This document shows, one piece after another, positions 6,697 to 13,043 of a DNA stretch of 13,043 bases; position 1 is the stretch's first letter, and the number at the start of each line of letters is the position of its first letter. The DNA is from JAAERC01 sp032123495 (GTDB lineage: Bacteria > Zixibacteria > MSB-5A5 > GN15 > PGXB01). The DNA lies in NCBI GenBank assembly GCA_032123495.1, contig JAQBFG010000041.1:1-13043 (forward strand). The letters run 5' to 3'. The notes beneath the pieces were generated by a model that saw nothing but the letters and a program-made list of their open reading frames with translations, did not search any database and was not told the origin of the DNA. Both the position numbers and the translations under genes were made by a program.

Positions 6697-7161
6697 CTAA
6701 TCAGACAATTTTGACAGTTCATCAAAAACAGTATTAATATCCGGCATATTTCTGAATCCAAGGTAATCGATATGAGATATAATACCTTTTTTATTAACGA
6801 TAAAAATGGAGCGGTCAGAAAACCCTAAATCGGTCAGGACACCATATTTCTGAGCGATTTCACCATGCGGATAAAAATCGGAAAGCAACGGATATAATAT
6901 TCCACCGAGTGTTTTCTGCCACGCCTGCAGCGATGGAACCGAATCAACCGATATACCCAGAACCTGAGTATCAAGACTTTCAAAACGTTTTGTCTCACGT
7001 TCGTAAGCCGGAATCTGGTCGCTTCATATAGGGGTCCAGCTTAATGGAAAAAAAGCTATCAGAACATTCTTTTTCCCCAGATAATCAGTCAGACAGATTT
7101 TATCACCGAGATGCGAGACAAGGCAGAAATCAAGCGCCTTATCCCCAACTTGCAATTTCAT
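6697..7161 (-). CDS. Selenocysteine-containing peroxiredoxin (in-frame UGA)
   Basis: Read through one TGA (7024-7026), the frame from ATG 7159-7161 to TAG 6697-6699 encodes 154 residues. It begins MKLQVGDKALDF and contains VLIAFFPLSWTPI, then U46, then SDQIPAYERE, the peroxiredoxin active-site loop (P-x3-T-x2-C, with the peroxidatic Cys replaced by the UGA codon). The second half is typical AhpE/thiol-peroxidase-like sequence: VLGISVDSVPS, GGILYPLLSDF, IAQKYGVL, RSIFIVNKKG. The enzyme should reduce peroxides in the cytoplasm. No Cys follows residue 46; only Cys13 and Cys23 exist, so it is probably 1-Sec type using external reductant. A SECIS-like hairpin follows the UGA (6975-7009). Shine-Dalgarno is poor. 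A pseudogene or sequencing error is the alternative, but a lone stop exactly at the catalytic position, with no other damage, makes Sec far more likely. Confidence 0.88.
6975..7009 (-). promoter_or_regulatory. Candidate bacterial SECIS stem-loop
   Basis: Counting from the first base after UGA, bases 15-27 can pair with bases 36-49: twelve pairs including two G-U wobbles, one A-A mismatch (20/44) and one bulged U (42). The closed loop, bases 28-35, is GAGACAAA, with G in its first position. Known bacterial SECIS elements sit just 3' of the UGA inside the coding region, with an apical loop roughly 16-37 bases away and a G among the first two loop bases; this structure fits both rules. Pairing was traced by hand, not by an energy calculation. 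Confidence 0.65.
7024..7026 (-). other. UGA selenocysteine codon (Sec46)
   Basis: Plus-strand tca, minus-strand TGA. It is preceded by codons for S-W-T-P-I and followed by S-D-Q-I-P-A-Y, so it falls precisely on the peroxidatic cysteine position. TGA is also used as an ordinary stop nearby (nadE, lgt, the EamA gene and the 56-residue gene), so this is not a recoded genetic code. Confidence 0.85.
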
Positions 7162-7193
7162 CTTATTACTAGTTGTCTTGTTTCCAAATGAAA

Positions 7194-7364
7194 TCATTTC
7201 TTCTTTTTAAGTTCGTCTAATTCTTTGATCAGCTTTTTTAGTTTGTCTTCGTCTCTTTTTCGAGACTTACGATCGACCAGAACAGTGAAACTGCCAGCAG
7301 ATAATCTTTTTTCGATCTCTTTGATCTGCCTTTCAAGCTTGACAATATTAGGTGTTTTATCCAT
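7194..7364 (-). CDS. Small lysine-rich coiled-coil protein, 56 aa
   Basis: ATG at 7362-7364, TGA at 7194-7196. This start, rather than an in-frame ATG at 7397 inside gltX, is preferred because GGGGGA lies about nine bases upstream and it follows the gltX stop by a single base. The protein begins MDKTPNIVKLERQ and has two helical Lys/Glu/Leu-rich halves with heptad spacing (IVKLERQIKEIEKRL and KLKKLIKELDELKKKK) around a short central piece, FTVLVDRKSRKRDE. It looks like a small helical hairpin. I do not recognise a family. Its tight fit between gltX and the selenoprotein gene supports a real co-translated gene, but it could be poorly conserved. Confidence 0.6.
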   Translation of the reverse strand: MDKTPNIVKLERQIKEIEKRLSAGSFTVLVDRKSRKRDEDKLKKLIKELDELKKKK

Positions 7365-7365
7365 A

Positions 7366-8817
7366 CTATTTATCCCCCATCTTATTAATGAATTCAATTG
7401 CCTTGTTCATTCTGACAACAACTTCCTGCTTGCCCAGCGCCTCAAGGATATGATATAAACTCGGTCCAAATGAAACCCCGGAGACCGCCAGCCGAACCGG
7501 GTGAATCAGTTCACCTTTCTTTATCCGAAGCTCGTCGGACAAACCACTAAGCGCGGCCTCTATATTTTCTAATTTAAAATCAGAAATTGATTCAAATCTG
7601 TCACATAATATTTTCATTCTTTCGGACGCTTCCGGATTAAATCGCTTTTTAACCGCCTCCGCTTCATATTCAAATTCGTTGTGAAAAAAGTATTCTGACA
7701 TTGCAACAAAATCGGACATCCGTTTGCACCGCTCTTTTAACATCCCGATAATATCCATAAGATACTGCCAGCGAGTTTCCAACCAGTATTTTGATGTATA
7801 TCCCGCTTTGACAAGCTCCGGGGCAACCATAGCGGCCAGTTCATGATCCGGATAGGCCCGAATATACTCGCCATTGAGAGCCAACAGTTTTTCTTCGTTA
7901 AATATCGGATTTGATCCGTTGACATTTTCGAGAACAAAAATCTTTTTTAATTCCTCAATCGGCAAAAATTCCCGATCATCTTTGGGTGACCATCCCAGCA
8001 GGCAGAGAAAATTAAACATCGCCTCAGGTAAGATACCTTCGGCACCATACTCAGCCACATCTTTATCACCAAGCCTTTTTGAGACCTTCTTTTTATCTGG
8101 TCGGAGAATCAAAGGAACGTGCGCAAAATTCGGCGGAGTCAGCCCAAGCGCCTGATAGATATGAATCTGTTTGAATGTATTGCTGATATGATCATTGCCG
8201 CGGATAACATCGGTGATCCCCATCTCAAAATCATCAACGACCACGGCCAGATTATAGATAGCCCGACCATTGGTACGACAGATTATCAGATCCTCTATCT
8301 CGCTGTTTTGACGAGTGATATCACCGAGGATTTTATCATTATAGGTCGTCTCACCTTCCGGGATTTTGATACGGATTGCAAACGGCTTGTTTTCGTCAAG
8401 AAGCTGTTTTATTTCATTATCGGTTTTATGCAGACAGGTGCGGTCATATTGCAACGGCTTTTTCTCGGCCATTGCTTTTTGACGTCTTTGGTCAAGTTCT
8501 TCTGAAGTACAGAAGCATCGATAGGCATTGCCGCTCTCCATAAGTTTATCAACGTAAGCGCCATAACTATCAATTTTTTTTGACTGATAAATTGGTTCTT
8601 CATCCCAATCAATACCGAGCCATTTCATCGCATCAAGAATCGGCTGAACAAGTGTCGCATCCGATCTTGATATGTCAGTATCCTCTATTCTTACCAGAAA
8701 TTTACCGCCCTTATTTCGCGCATATAACCAATTAAAGATAGCTGTTCGAGCGGTGCCGACATGCAGATAACCTGACGGTGATGGTGCGATTCTGACTCTT
8801 ACTTCTTTTTCGGACAT
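7366..8817 (-). CDS. gltX: Glutamyl-tRNA synthetase
   Basis: Charges tRNA-Glu (and possibly tRNA-Gln in a non-discriminating form) with glutamate. The 483-residue protein starts MSEKEVRVRIAPSPSGYLHVG, the class I HIGH region (YLHVG, residues 17-21). It has RIEDTD at 43-48, a zinc-type set Cys101, Cys103, Cys128 and His130 matching the E. coli GluRS pattern, and KVSKR at 244-248 as the KMSKS loop. The C-terminal helical anticodon-binding domain (around 330-480) ends in a normal KAIEFINKMG tail. Length is standard. It follows the DUF3566-like gene by 59 bases and precedes the 56-residue gene by one base. Whether the enzyme discriminates tRNA-Gln depends on the rest of the genome (gatCAB or glnS). 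Confidence 0.97.
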   Translation of the reverse strand: MSEKEVRVRIAPSPSGYLHVGTARTAIFNWLYARNKGGKFLVRIEDTDISRSDATLVQPILDAMKWLGIDWDEEPIYQSKKIDSYGAYVDKLMESGNAYRCFCTSEELDQRRQKAMAEKKPLQYDRTCLHKTDNEIKQLLDENKPFAIRIKIPEGETTYNDKILGDITRQNSEIEDLIICRTNGRAIYNLAVVVDDFEMGITDVIRGNDHISNTFKQIHIYQALGLTPPNFAHVPLILRPDKKKVSKRLGDKDVAEYGAEGILPEAMFNFLCLLGWSPKDDREFLPIEELKKIFVLENVNGSNPIFNEEKLLALNGEYIRAYPDHELAAMVAPELVKAGYTSKYWLETRWQYLMDIIGMLKERCKRMSDFVAMSEYFFHNEFEYEAEAVKKRFNPEASERMKILCDRFESISDFKLENIEAALSGLSDELRIKKGELIHPVRLAVSGVSFGPSLYHILEALGKQEVVVRMNKAIEFINKMGDK

Positions 8818-8876
8818 ATCGTTATTTCACTTTTATTCATCAACTTTGTTGCTTCAATATTTGCAAAAACCGCTTA

Positions 8877-9353
8877 TTAACTTTCGTCGCTCCGGGGCGG
8901 TGGATTGCCTTCATCAGTAATGTTTTCCGGCGTTGTCATTTCAGGCGGAAGTGGCTGCATTGGTGGTGGTGGTGGAGGGGGCGGAGCATAAGCTGGCGCC
9001 TGAGCAACCGGCATTGCCTGTAACCGGATTTCGTTCATCTCCAGTTCCAATCCTCCAATAAATTTTCCAACTATATTATAAATAAAAACTGCAATCAATA
9101 CAAACATCGTATTAAACACAGCGCCGCCGAACCCAAATAATATTGGATACAGGATTATAAGCAGAGCAATTGGCGGCGAATCCAATTCAGGAATCGATAT
9201 CCCCATTGTCCCATAGACACTATCCATTAATGACAATACCAATCCGGAAAAAATGGCAAAGAAAAATCCCATGACCAATCCAAGCAATAGATTAACTATA
9301 AAAGAGACTTTTATGGCCGACCAATAGTTAATAGATTTTATTTCAAATTTCAT
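8877..9353 (-). CDS. DUF3566-like membrane protein with polyproline tail
   Basis: A 158-residue protein. Residues 1-110 contain two long hydrophobic segments, about 14-44 and 62-100, in a DUF3566-like pattern: a short polar start (KFEIKSINYWSAIKVSF), a glycine-rich first helix, then FNTMFVLIAVFIYNIVGKFIGGLELEM at the end of the second. Members of that family are described in Actinobacteria and other phyla without a settled function. The cytoplasm- or periplasm-exposed tail is Pro/Ala/Gln-rich, with eight consecutive prolines (124-131) that would stall ribosomes without EF-P, and ends acidic. The proline run shows as a GGT-rich microsatellite at 8961-8983 on the plus strand. Start ATG 9351-9353 has GAGGG close upstream. 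Confidence 0.65.
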   Translation of the reverse strand: MKFEIKSINYWSAIKVSFIVNLLLGLVMGFFFAIFSGLVLSLMDSVYGTMGISIPELDSPPIALLIILYPILFGFGGAVFNTMFVLIAVFIYNIVGKFIGGLELEMNEIRLQAMPVAQAPAYAPPPPPPPPMQPLPPEMTTPENITDEGNPPPRSDES

Positions 9354-9389
9354 ATCTCCCTCTCTTATTACAAGGTCTATAAAGTCATT

Positions 9390-11501
9390 TTACGATTTCT
9401 TAATAATAAAGCGGGCATCAACCGCTTTCGAATTTCCCTTAATTGAGCTGGCAATAAACGGATTGATATCTATTTCAGAAAAAATATCAAAATCAGTTAC
9501 AAGCTGCGATAACCTCAATAGCGATTCTTTTAATTTACTTATATCAACTGGTTCGGCACCTCTTTGACCGGTAAGTAATGGATATGCTCTCAACCCTTCC
9601 ATCATCTCAGTAACATTTCCTTCGTTGAGCGGATTGATTCTGAAGGCGACATCTTTTAAGACCTCAACATAAATTCCGCCCAGGCCGAACATAATGAGCG
9701 GCCCAAATGATGGATCGGTGGTCATACCAATAACAGTCTCAACACCACCGGTTATCATCTCTTGAACCGAAACTGAAAACCGCTCCTTACCTTTTACTTT
9801 TAATCCGGCCACCTTTTTCTTGAGTGAAGTAAAAGCAGCTTTGATTTCTTTGGCACTTCTGATATCAATGACAACCGCGCCAATATCTGTTTTATGCAGA
9901 ATTTGAGGCGAATTGATTTTGACAACAACCGGATAACCTAACTCCTCGGCAGCCGCAATCGCCGCTTTTTCGGAATTCGCGATTTTACCCGAGGCCGCCG
10001 GAATGCCATAACAGGTCAGAATTTCCAAAGCCGATTCGCCGACAATTGCTTCGTCGCGGTTGCTTATTGCCTCTTCAACTATTTCATCAACCCGCTTTTT
10101 GTTCACCTTAAATGCCTTGAATTCATAGCGGGGCCTGTCCAGCCAGCGCCGGTAAATATCGATTTGCGATAGCACCTTGGCGATTGCCTCCGGGAAAATA
10201 TAAACTGGAATACCATTTTGTTTTAGATAATTAACTCCCTCAGAACCTTTCCCGGCACCCATAAAACAGGCCAGCACTGTTTTTTTGGTCCCTTTGATTC
10301 CTTCAAGTATCGATTTGGCCACTTCCAATTGATTGATTGTCACCGGAGGAACAAAAATCGGAATAATTGAATCGAAGTTATTATCATTTTTTATGAGAGA
10401 CAAAGCTTTTTGAAATGAACTCCCCCCCGCTCCGGCGACCAGATCAAGCGGATTGTTAACATTGCCAAGCCCGGAAATCGCTTTTTTCAATTTGGTTTTG
10501 GTGACTCCGGTGTACGGTGCAACATTCATCCCGAGGTTCACCAGAGCATCAGTCGCCAGAAGTCCCGGACCGCCGGCATTACTGACAATAGCAACCCGAT
10601 TACCTTTTGGAATCGGCTGGTTCGCCATCGCCCGGGCAACATCAAAAAGTTCTTCAACCGATGACACCCGCAAAACACCGCACTGATCAAAGAGAGCATC
10701 AACCCCAACATCAAGCTCGGCCAGTGCACCGGTATGCGATGAAGCTGCGATTGCTCCCTGGCGGGTTCGGCCTGATTTAACCGCCACAATCGGTTTATGC
10801 CGCGATATCTCGCGGGCAATCTTGGTAAATATTCTCGGATTACCAAAGTTTTCAATATACAGGAGAATAACATCGGTATCAGGGTCATCTTTCCAGAATT
10901 CAAGAATATCATTGGCTGAAATATCAGCCTTATTTCCGATTGAAGCAACCATCGAAAAACCGAGTCCAAGTTCATAAGCAAGACTCATAATCGCCTCACC
11001 AAGAGCGCCCGATTGTGAAATAAAACCGACGTTCCCAGGCAAAGCTTTGGTTTTTCCAAAAGTGCAATTGAGACTGTATTCGGGATCGGTATTGACAATA
11101 CCGAAACAGTTCGGCCCGATCATCCGCATTCCGTATTTTTTGCAGATTTCAACAACTTCATTTTCCAGCTTGATCCCTTTGCCGCCGACTTCCTTAAACC
11201 CGGCCGAAATGACAACCAGTCCCTTAACTCCCTTTTGTCCGCACTGCTCGGCTACCGCCGAAACAGCATCTCTGGGAACAATAATAATAGCCAGATCAAC
11301 AGCATCGGGAACATCAAGAACGGTCGAATAACATTTTATCGAATGGATAACACTCGCTTTGGGATTTACCGGAAAGACCTTACCGTTAAATTCATTAATG
11401 ATAATATTATGTAATATTTCATGGCCGATTGTCCCTTTTCGCGTCGAAGCCCCAATTACGGCGACCGATTTTGGCCGGAATATAGAATCTAAACCTTTCA
11501 T
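9390..11501 (-). CDS. ADP-forming acyl-CoA synthetase, alpha-beta fusion
   Basis: Interconverts an acyl-CoA plus ADP and phosphate with the free acid, CoA and ATP; acetyl-CoA is the likely substrate, allowing ATP gain during fermentation. The 703 residues run CoA-binding Rossmann domain (1-130: FRPKSVAVIGAS, PVNPKA, MIGPNCFG), two succinyl-CoA-ligase-like domains (about 150-460), then an ATP-grasp domain (about 490-700, with PVVVKINSPQILHKTD and the closing FSEIDINPF). His256 in SSHTGAL is the expected phospho-His. The alpha-then-beta order in one chain is the usual bacterial fused form. GGAG lies seven bases before ATG 11499-11501. First gene of the minus-strand series leading to gltX and nadA; the exact acid cannot be told from sequence. 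Confidence 0.92.
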   Translation of the reverse strand: MKGLDSIFRPKSVAVIGASTRKGTIGHEILHNIIINEFNGKVFPVNPKASVIHSIKCYSTVLDVPDAVDLAIIIVPRDAVSAVAEQCGQKGVKGLVVISAGFKEVGGKGIKLENEVVEICKKYGMRMIGPNCFGIVNTDPEYSLNCTFGKTKALPGNVGFISQSGALGEAIMSLAYELGLGFSMVASIGNKADISANDILEFWKDDPDTDVILLYIENFGNPRIFTKIAREISRHKPIVAVKSGRTRQGAIAASSHTGALAELDVGVDALFDQCGVLRVSSVEELFDVARAMANQPIPKGNRVAIVSNAGGPGLLATDALVNLGMNVAPYTGVTKTKLKKAISGLGNVNNPLDLVAGAGGSSFQKALSLIKNDNNFDSIIPIFVPPVTINQLEVAKSILEGIKGTKKTVLACFMGAGKGSEGVNYLKQNGIPVYIFPEAIAKVLSQIDIYRRWLDRPRYEFKAFKVNKKRVDEIVEEAISNRDEAIVGESALEILTCYGIPAASGKIANSEKAAIAAAEELGYPVVVKINSPQILHKTDIGAVVIDIRSAKEIKAAFTSLKKKVAGLKVKGKERFSVSVQEMITGGVETVIGMTTDPSFGPLIMFGLGGIYVEVLKDVAFRINPLNEGNVTEMMEGLRAYPLLTGQRGAEPVDISKLKESLLRLSQLVTDFDIFSEIDINPFIASSIKGNSKAVDARFIIKKS

Positions 11502-11681
11502 TCATTTCTCCATAAGTCGGGATATTCCAAATAATATCAGAAAACTCCCCGCTATTTTTATACAATTGTCGCAAACAATCAATATTGTTTCGTAAAGTCA
11601 AGAACAATTTAGGTTTGCCATCTCTTGCGTCCAATTAGATTGTTTAAAATTACTTATCGGATAGTTATTCTCAATTAACAC

Positions 11682-11713
11682 AAAAAATAAAGACCCCGTT
11701 TGAAAACGGGGCC
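11682..11713 (-). terminator. Rho-independent terminator after the GAF-HisKA gene
   Basis: On the minus strand, a CCCCGTTT/AAACGGGG stem (plus-strand 11694-11701 and 11704-11711, with the inner T-A pairs probably open) is followed by TCTTTATTTTTT. It begins 36 bases after the kinase-like gene's stop at 11750 and insulates that gene from the acyl-CoA synthetase gene. Confidence 0.85.
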
Positions 11714-11749
11714 TTCTCGCTGGAGTAAAGATAGTAGGTAAAGTCAATA

Positions 11750-12523
11750 TTATTCTTCATCCGACAGATCAATCATTTTTGATCCGGACGTGTACTCCGT
11801 AACATTGTCATTTGATATTTTCATTAGTTTTTGCGTCACTTCTTTGATACGAATCGCCGATTCTTCGACAACTTTTAATTTCCTAATTGTCTCTTCATCC
11901 AAATTACTACTGCGCATTAAAAGAAGCTGGACATTGCCCAGAACAGCGGTCAGCGGATTATTTATTTCATGGTTAACCGTTGCGGCGGTTTCAATAATTG
12001 CGTTTAATCGCTCTTTTTTCATCTTCTCGGCATCATCAAAAACAGATGGAACCGTTCCTCCGGCCGATATGGAAAGCGACAAGGCGGCAGTCAGGGCTTC
12101 GATAAAATAGTCATCGCGAACCAGTCTTCCCGGCCCGGTTTGAATTCCGATAACGGCACCAAAGATTTTATCACCGATTTTAATCGGCTGGGTAAAAGTT
12201 GACATCGGTTTGCTGCCGCCAAAAGAAACATAAGCAGAAACCAAGTCGCGCTCTTTTCTCAGGTTGGAAAATATTTCAGTTTCCAACTCCTGTAAGAGCT
12301 GGCGTTCCATAGCCGAATCAGCATAAGAGATATTCATCGTCGGCTGCTGTTTGGCATCCCACATCATCAAGGTCGCGGCCGAAAGATTGATAAGTTTGCC
12401 GGTACCCTGAAGAGCATCTTTGGCAATCAATGAAATCTTTTCGGACTGTACCGACAAGACGGCAATATCCCTGAGTATTTCAAACTGCTTAATTACTTTA
12501 TTTTCGTCATATTCTCGATACAT
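11750..12523 (-). CDS. GAF-HisKA protein lacking an ATPase domain
   Basis: A 257-residue protein without signal peptide or membrane helix. Residues about 15-155 form a GAF-like sensor (SVQSEKISLIAKDAL, FTQPIKIGDKIFGAVIGIQTG, the usual GAF strand series). Residues about 170-240 form a histidine-kinase dimerisation helix pair with the H-box VNHEINNPLTAVLGNVQLL, phospho-acceptor His185. The chain then ends after a short acidic tail (IDLSDEE) where an HATPase_c domain with N, G1 and G2 boxes would be expected. No such motif appears in any frame downstream, and a terminator follows at once, so this seems to be the natural end. It could be phosphorylated by a partner kinase, form mixed dimers, or act as a phosphotransfer or scaffold protein. 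Start ATG 12521-12523 has a good GAGGA six bases upstream. No response regulator is adjacent. Confidence 0.85.
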   Translation of the reverse strand: MYREYDENKVIKQFEILRDIAVLSVQSEKISLIAKDALQGTGKLINLSAATLMMWDAKQQPTMNISYADSAMERQLLQELETEIFSNLRKERDLVSAYVSFGGSKPMSTFTQPIKIGDKIFGAVIGIQTGPGRLVRDDYFIEALTAALSLSISAGGTVPSVFDDAEKMKKERLNAIIETAATVNHEINNPLTAVLGNVQLLLMRSSNLDEETIRKLKVVEESAIRIKEVTQKLMKISNDNVTEYTSGSKMIDLSDEE

Positions 12524-12560
12524 TAATTTCCTCGAATATGGCTAACGCAAATAACGTGCC

Positions 12561-12590
12561 TTAATAATCGGGGATTTTCAGATATGACAA
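12561..12590 (-). promoter_or_regulatory. Possible promoter of the GAF-HisKA gene
   Basis: On the minus strand TTGTCA (plus-strand 12585-12590) and TATTAA (12561-12566) are 18 bases apart, five of six and four of six matches. The position, about 40 bases before the start codon, is right, but the -10 is weak. Confidence 0.35.
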
Positions 12591-12730
12591 GATCATTTGC
12601 GCCGATGTAACCACCTATCGTTACTTAAGATACAGCATCATATCTCGATTCCCTTATATATTATAATATTACTTATTAATTATCTGCAATAGATTTCATA
12701 ATTATGATAAAATATTTAAGTATCTCTTTC

Positions 12731-12759
12731 TTGACATTGATCGGATTTCGCCTTAAATT
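12731..12759 (+). promoter_or_regulatory. Probable promoter of purF
   Basis: A perfect TTGACA at 12731-12736 stands 17 bases before TAAATT (12754-12759), or 16 before TTAAAT; the -10 matches four of six. This would start transcription near 12766, about 30 bases before the purF ATG. A second TTGACA at 12774-12779 is too near the gene to serve as its -35. I see no purine riboswitch core in the leader. Confidence 0.5.
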
Positions 12760-12795
12760 CGTTTTTCGCAACTTTGACATAAGGACGTTGCTGAT

Positions 12796-13043
12796 ATGAT
12801 TAATGACAAGTGTGGAATCTTTGGAATTTTCGGCTCTCCGCGGGCTGCTCAATTAACATATTTTGGGCTTTATGCGCTGCAGCATCGTGGCCAGGAATCG
12901 GCCGGGATCGTTACCGGTGGTAATGGCAACGTTCATATTTACAAAGGGATGGGCCAGGTCCATGATGTTTTTTCTGACCGAGCGGTCCTGGAACGGTTAA
13001 AAGGACGGCATGCTGTCGGGCATACTCGCTATTCAACCACCGG
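12796..13043 (+). CDS. purF: Amidophosphoribosyltransferase, N-terminal part
   Basis: First committed step of purine synthesis: glutamine plus PRPP to phosphoribosylamine. ATG 12796-12798 opens MINDKCGIFGIFGSP; Cys6 is the N-terminal nucleophile of the class II glutamine amidotransferase after removal of a five-residue propeptide. The following YFGLYALQHRGQESAGI and the final GHTRYSTTG are hallmark PurF segments. The gene runs off the right edge after 82 full codons, so the phosphoribosyltransferase domain is not seen. AAGGA lies ten bases before the ATG, slightly long spacing. Confidence 0.95.
   Translation, partial: MINDKCGIFGIFGSPRAAQLTYFGLYALQHRGQESAGIVTGGNGNVHIYKGMGQVHDVFSDRAVLERLKGRHAVGHTRYSTT

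Noticed and set aside
6697..6888. Separate 63-residue protein starting at an internal TTG
   Set aside because: The sequence upstream continues in the same frame as clear peroxiredoxin to 7161, interrupted only by the TGA at the catalytic position; this is just the 3' part of the selenoprotein gene.
11557..11562. TATAAA on the minus strand as -10 of the acyl-CoA synthetase promoter
   Set aside because: The hexamer is good and about 56 bases from the start codon, but no acceptable -35 lies 16-18 bases upstream, so I do not list it as a promoter.
11419..11634. A 71-residue minus-strand frame upstream of the acyl-CoA synthetase gene
   Set aside because: It overlaps the N-terminus of a confidently assigned gene in another frame, has no good ribosome-binding site, and its composition is unremarkable; probably chance.
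12600..12720. Riboswitch or small RNA in the AT-rich leader between the kinase-like gene and purF
   Set aside because: I found no purine-riboswitch core, no stable long stem and no terminator-like element; only scattered AT-rich sequence.

Overview
The window carries mostly housekeeping genes of a moderately AT-rich bacterium. The signature genes (nadA with 4Fe-4S cysteines, an ADP-forming acyl-CoA synthetase fusion, an Lgt with a GCFLNGCC active-site variant, a DUF3566-like membrane protein) suggest an uncultivated, probably anaerobic or microaerophilic lineage, perhaps of the FCB group such as Zixibacteria. That placement is my impression, not a demonstrated assignment.

Layout. Positions 1-80 hold the 3' end of a plus-strand gene. 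An AT-rich accessory block on the minus strand follows (125-1556): an unrecognised 194-residue protein and a HEPN-like protein, bracketed by two palindromes. Next is ssb (minus) with a clear promoter and terminator. Divergent from it is a tight plus-strand operon nadE-rsmI-lgt-EamA transporter (2194-5501), with ATGA overlaps at two of its three junctions. Convergent to that is a long minus-strand series running from 11501 down to 5552: ADP-forming acyl-CoA synthetase, DUF3566-like protein, gltX, a 56-residue coiled-coil protein, a peroxiredoxin and nadA. Upstream of it sits a GAF-HisKA protein without an ATPase domain, with its own terminator. At the right edge purF begins on the plus strand.

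Main discovery. The peroxiredoxin gene (6697-7161, minus) is interrupted by a single in-frame TGA (7024-7026), exactly where the peroxidatic cysteine of the TPxC motif belongs. The frame is intact on both sides, and a bacterial SECIS-like stem-loop with a G-initial apical loop begins 15 nt after the TGA. I read it as a selenocysteine peroxiredoxin, which a standard gene caller would split, truncate or label a pseudogene. This predicts that the genome encodes selA, selB, selC and selD, none of which lies in this window.

How the genes relate: nadA and nadE are the first-ring and last steps of de novo NAD synthesis but lie in opposing operons. gltX, the small protein, the seleno-peroxiredoxin and nadA are closely spaced and probably co-transcribed. 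No gap without a gene exceeds 300 bases; the largest is 12524-12795 (272 bases), AT-rich, holding only candidate promoters for the flanking divergent genes. I see no tRNA, rRNA, CRISPR array, insertion sequence or phage gene.
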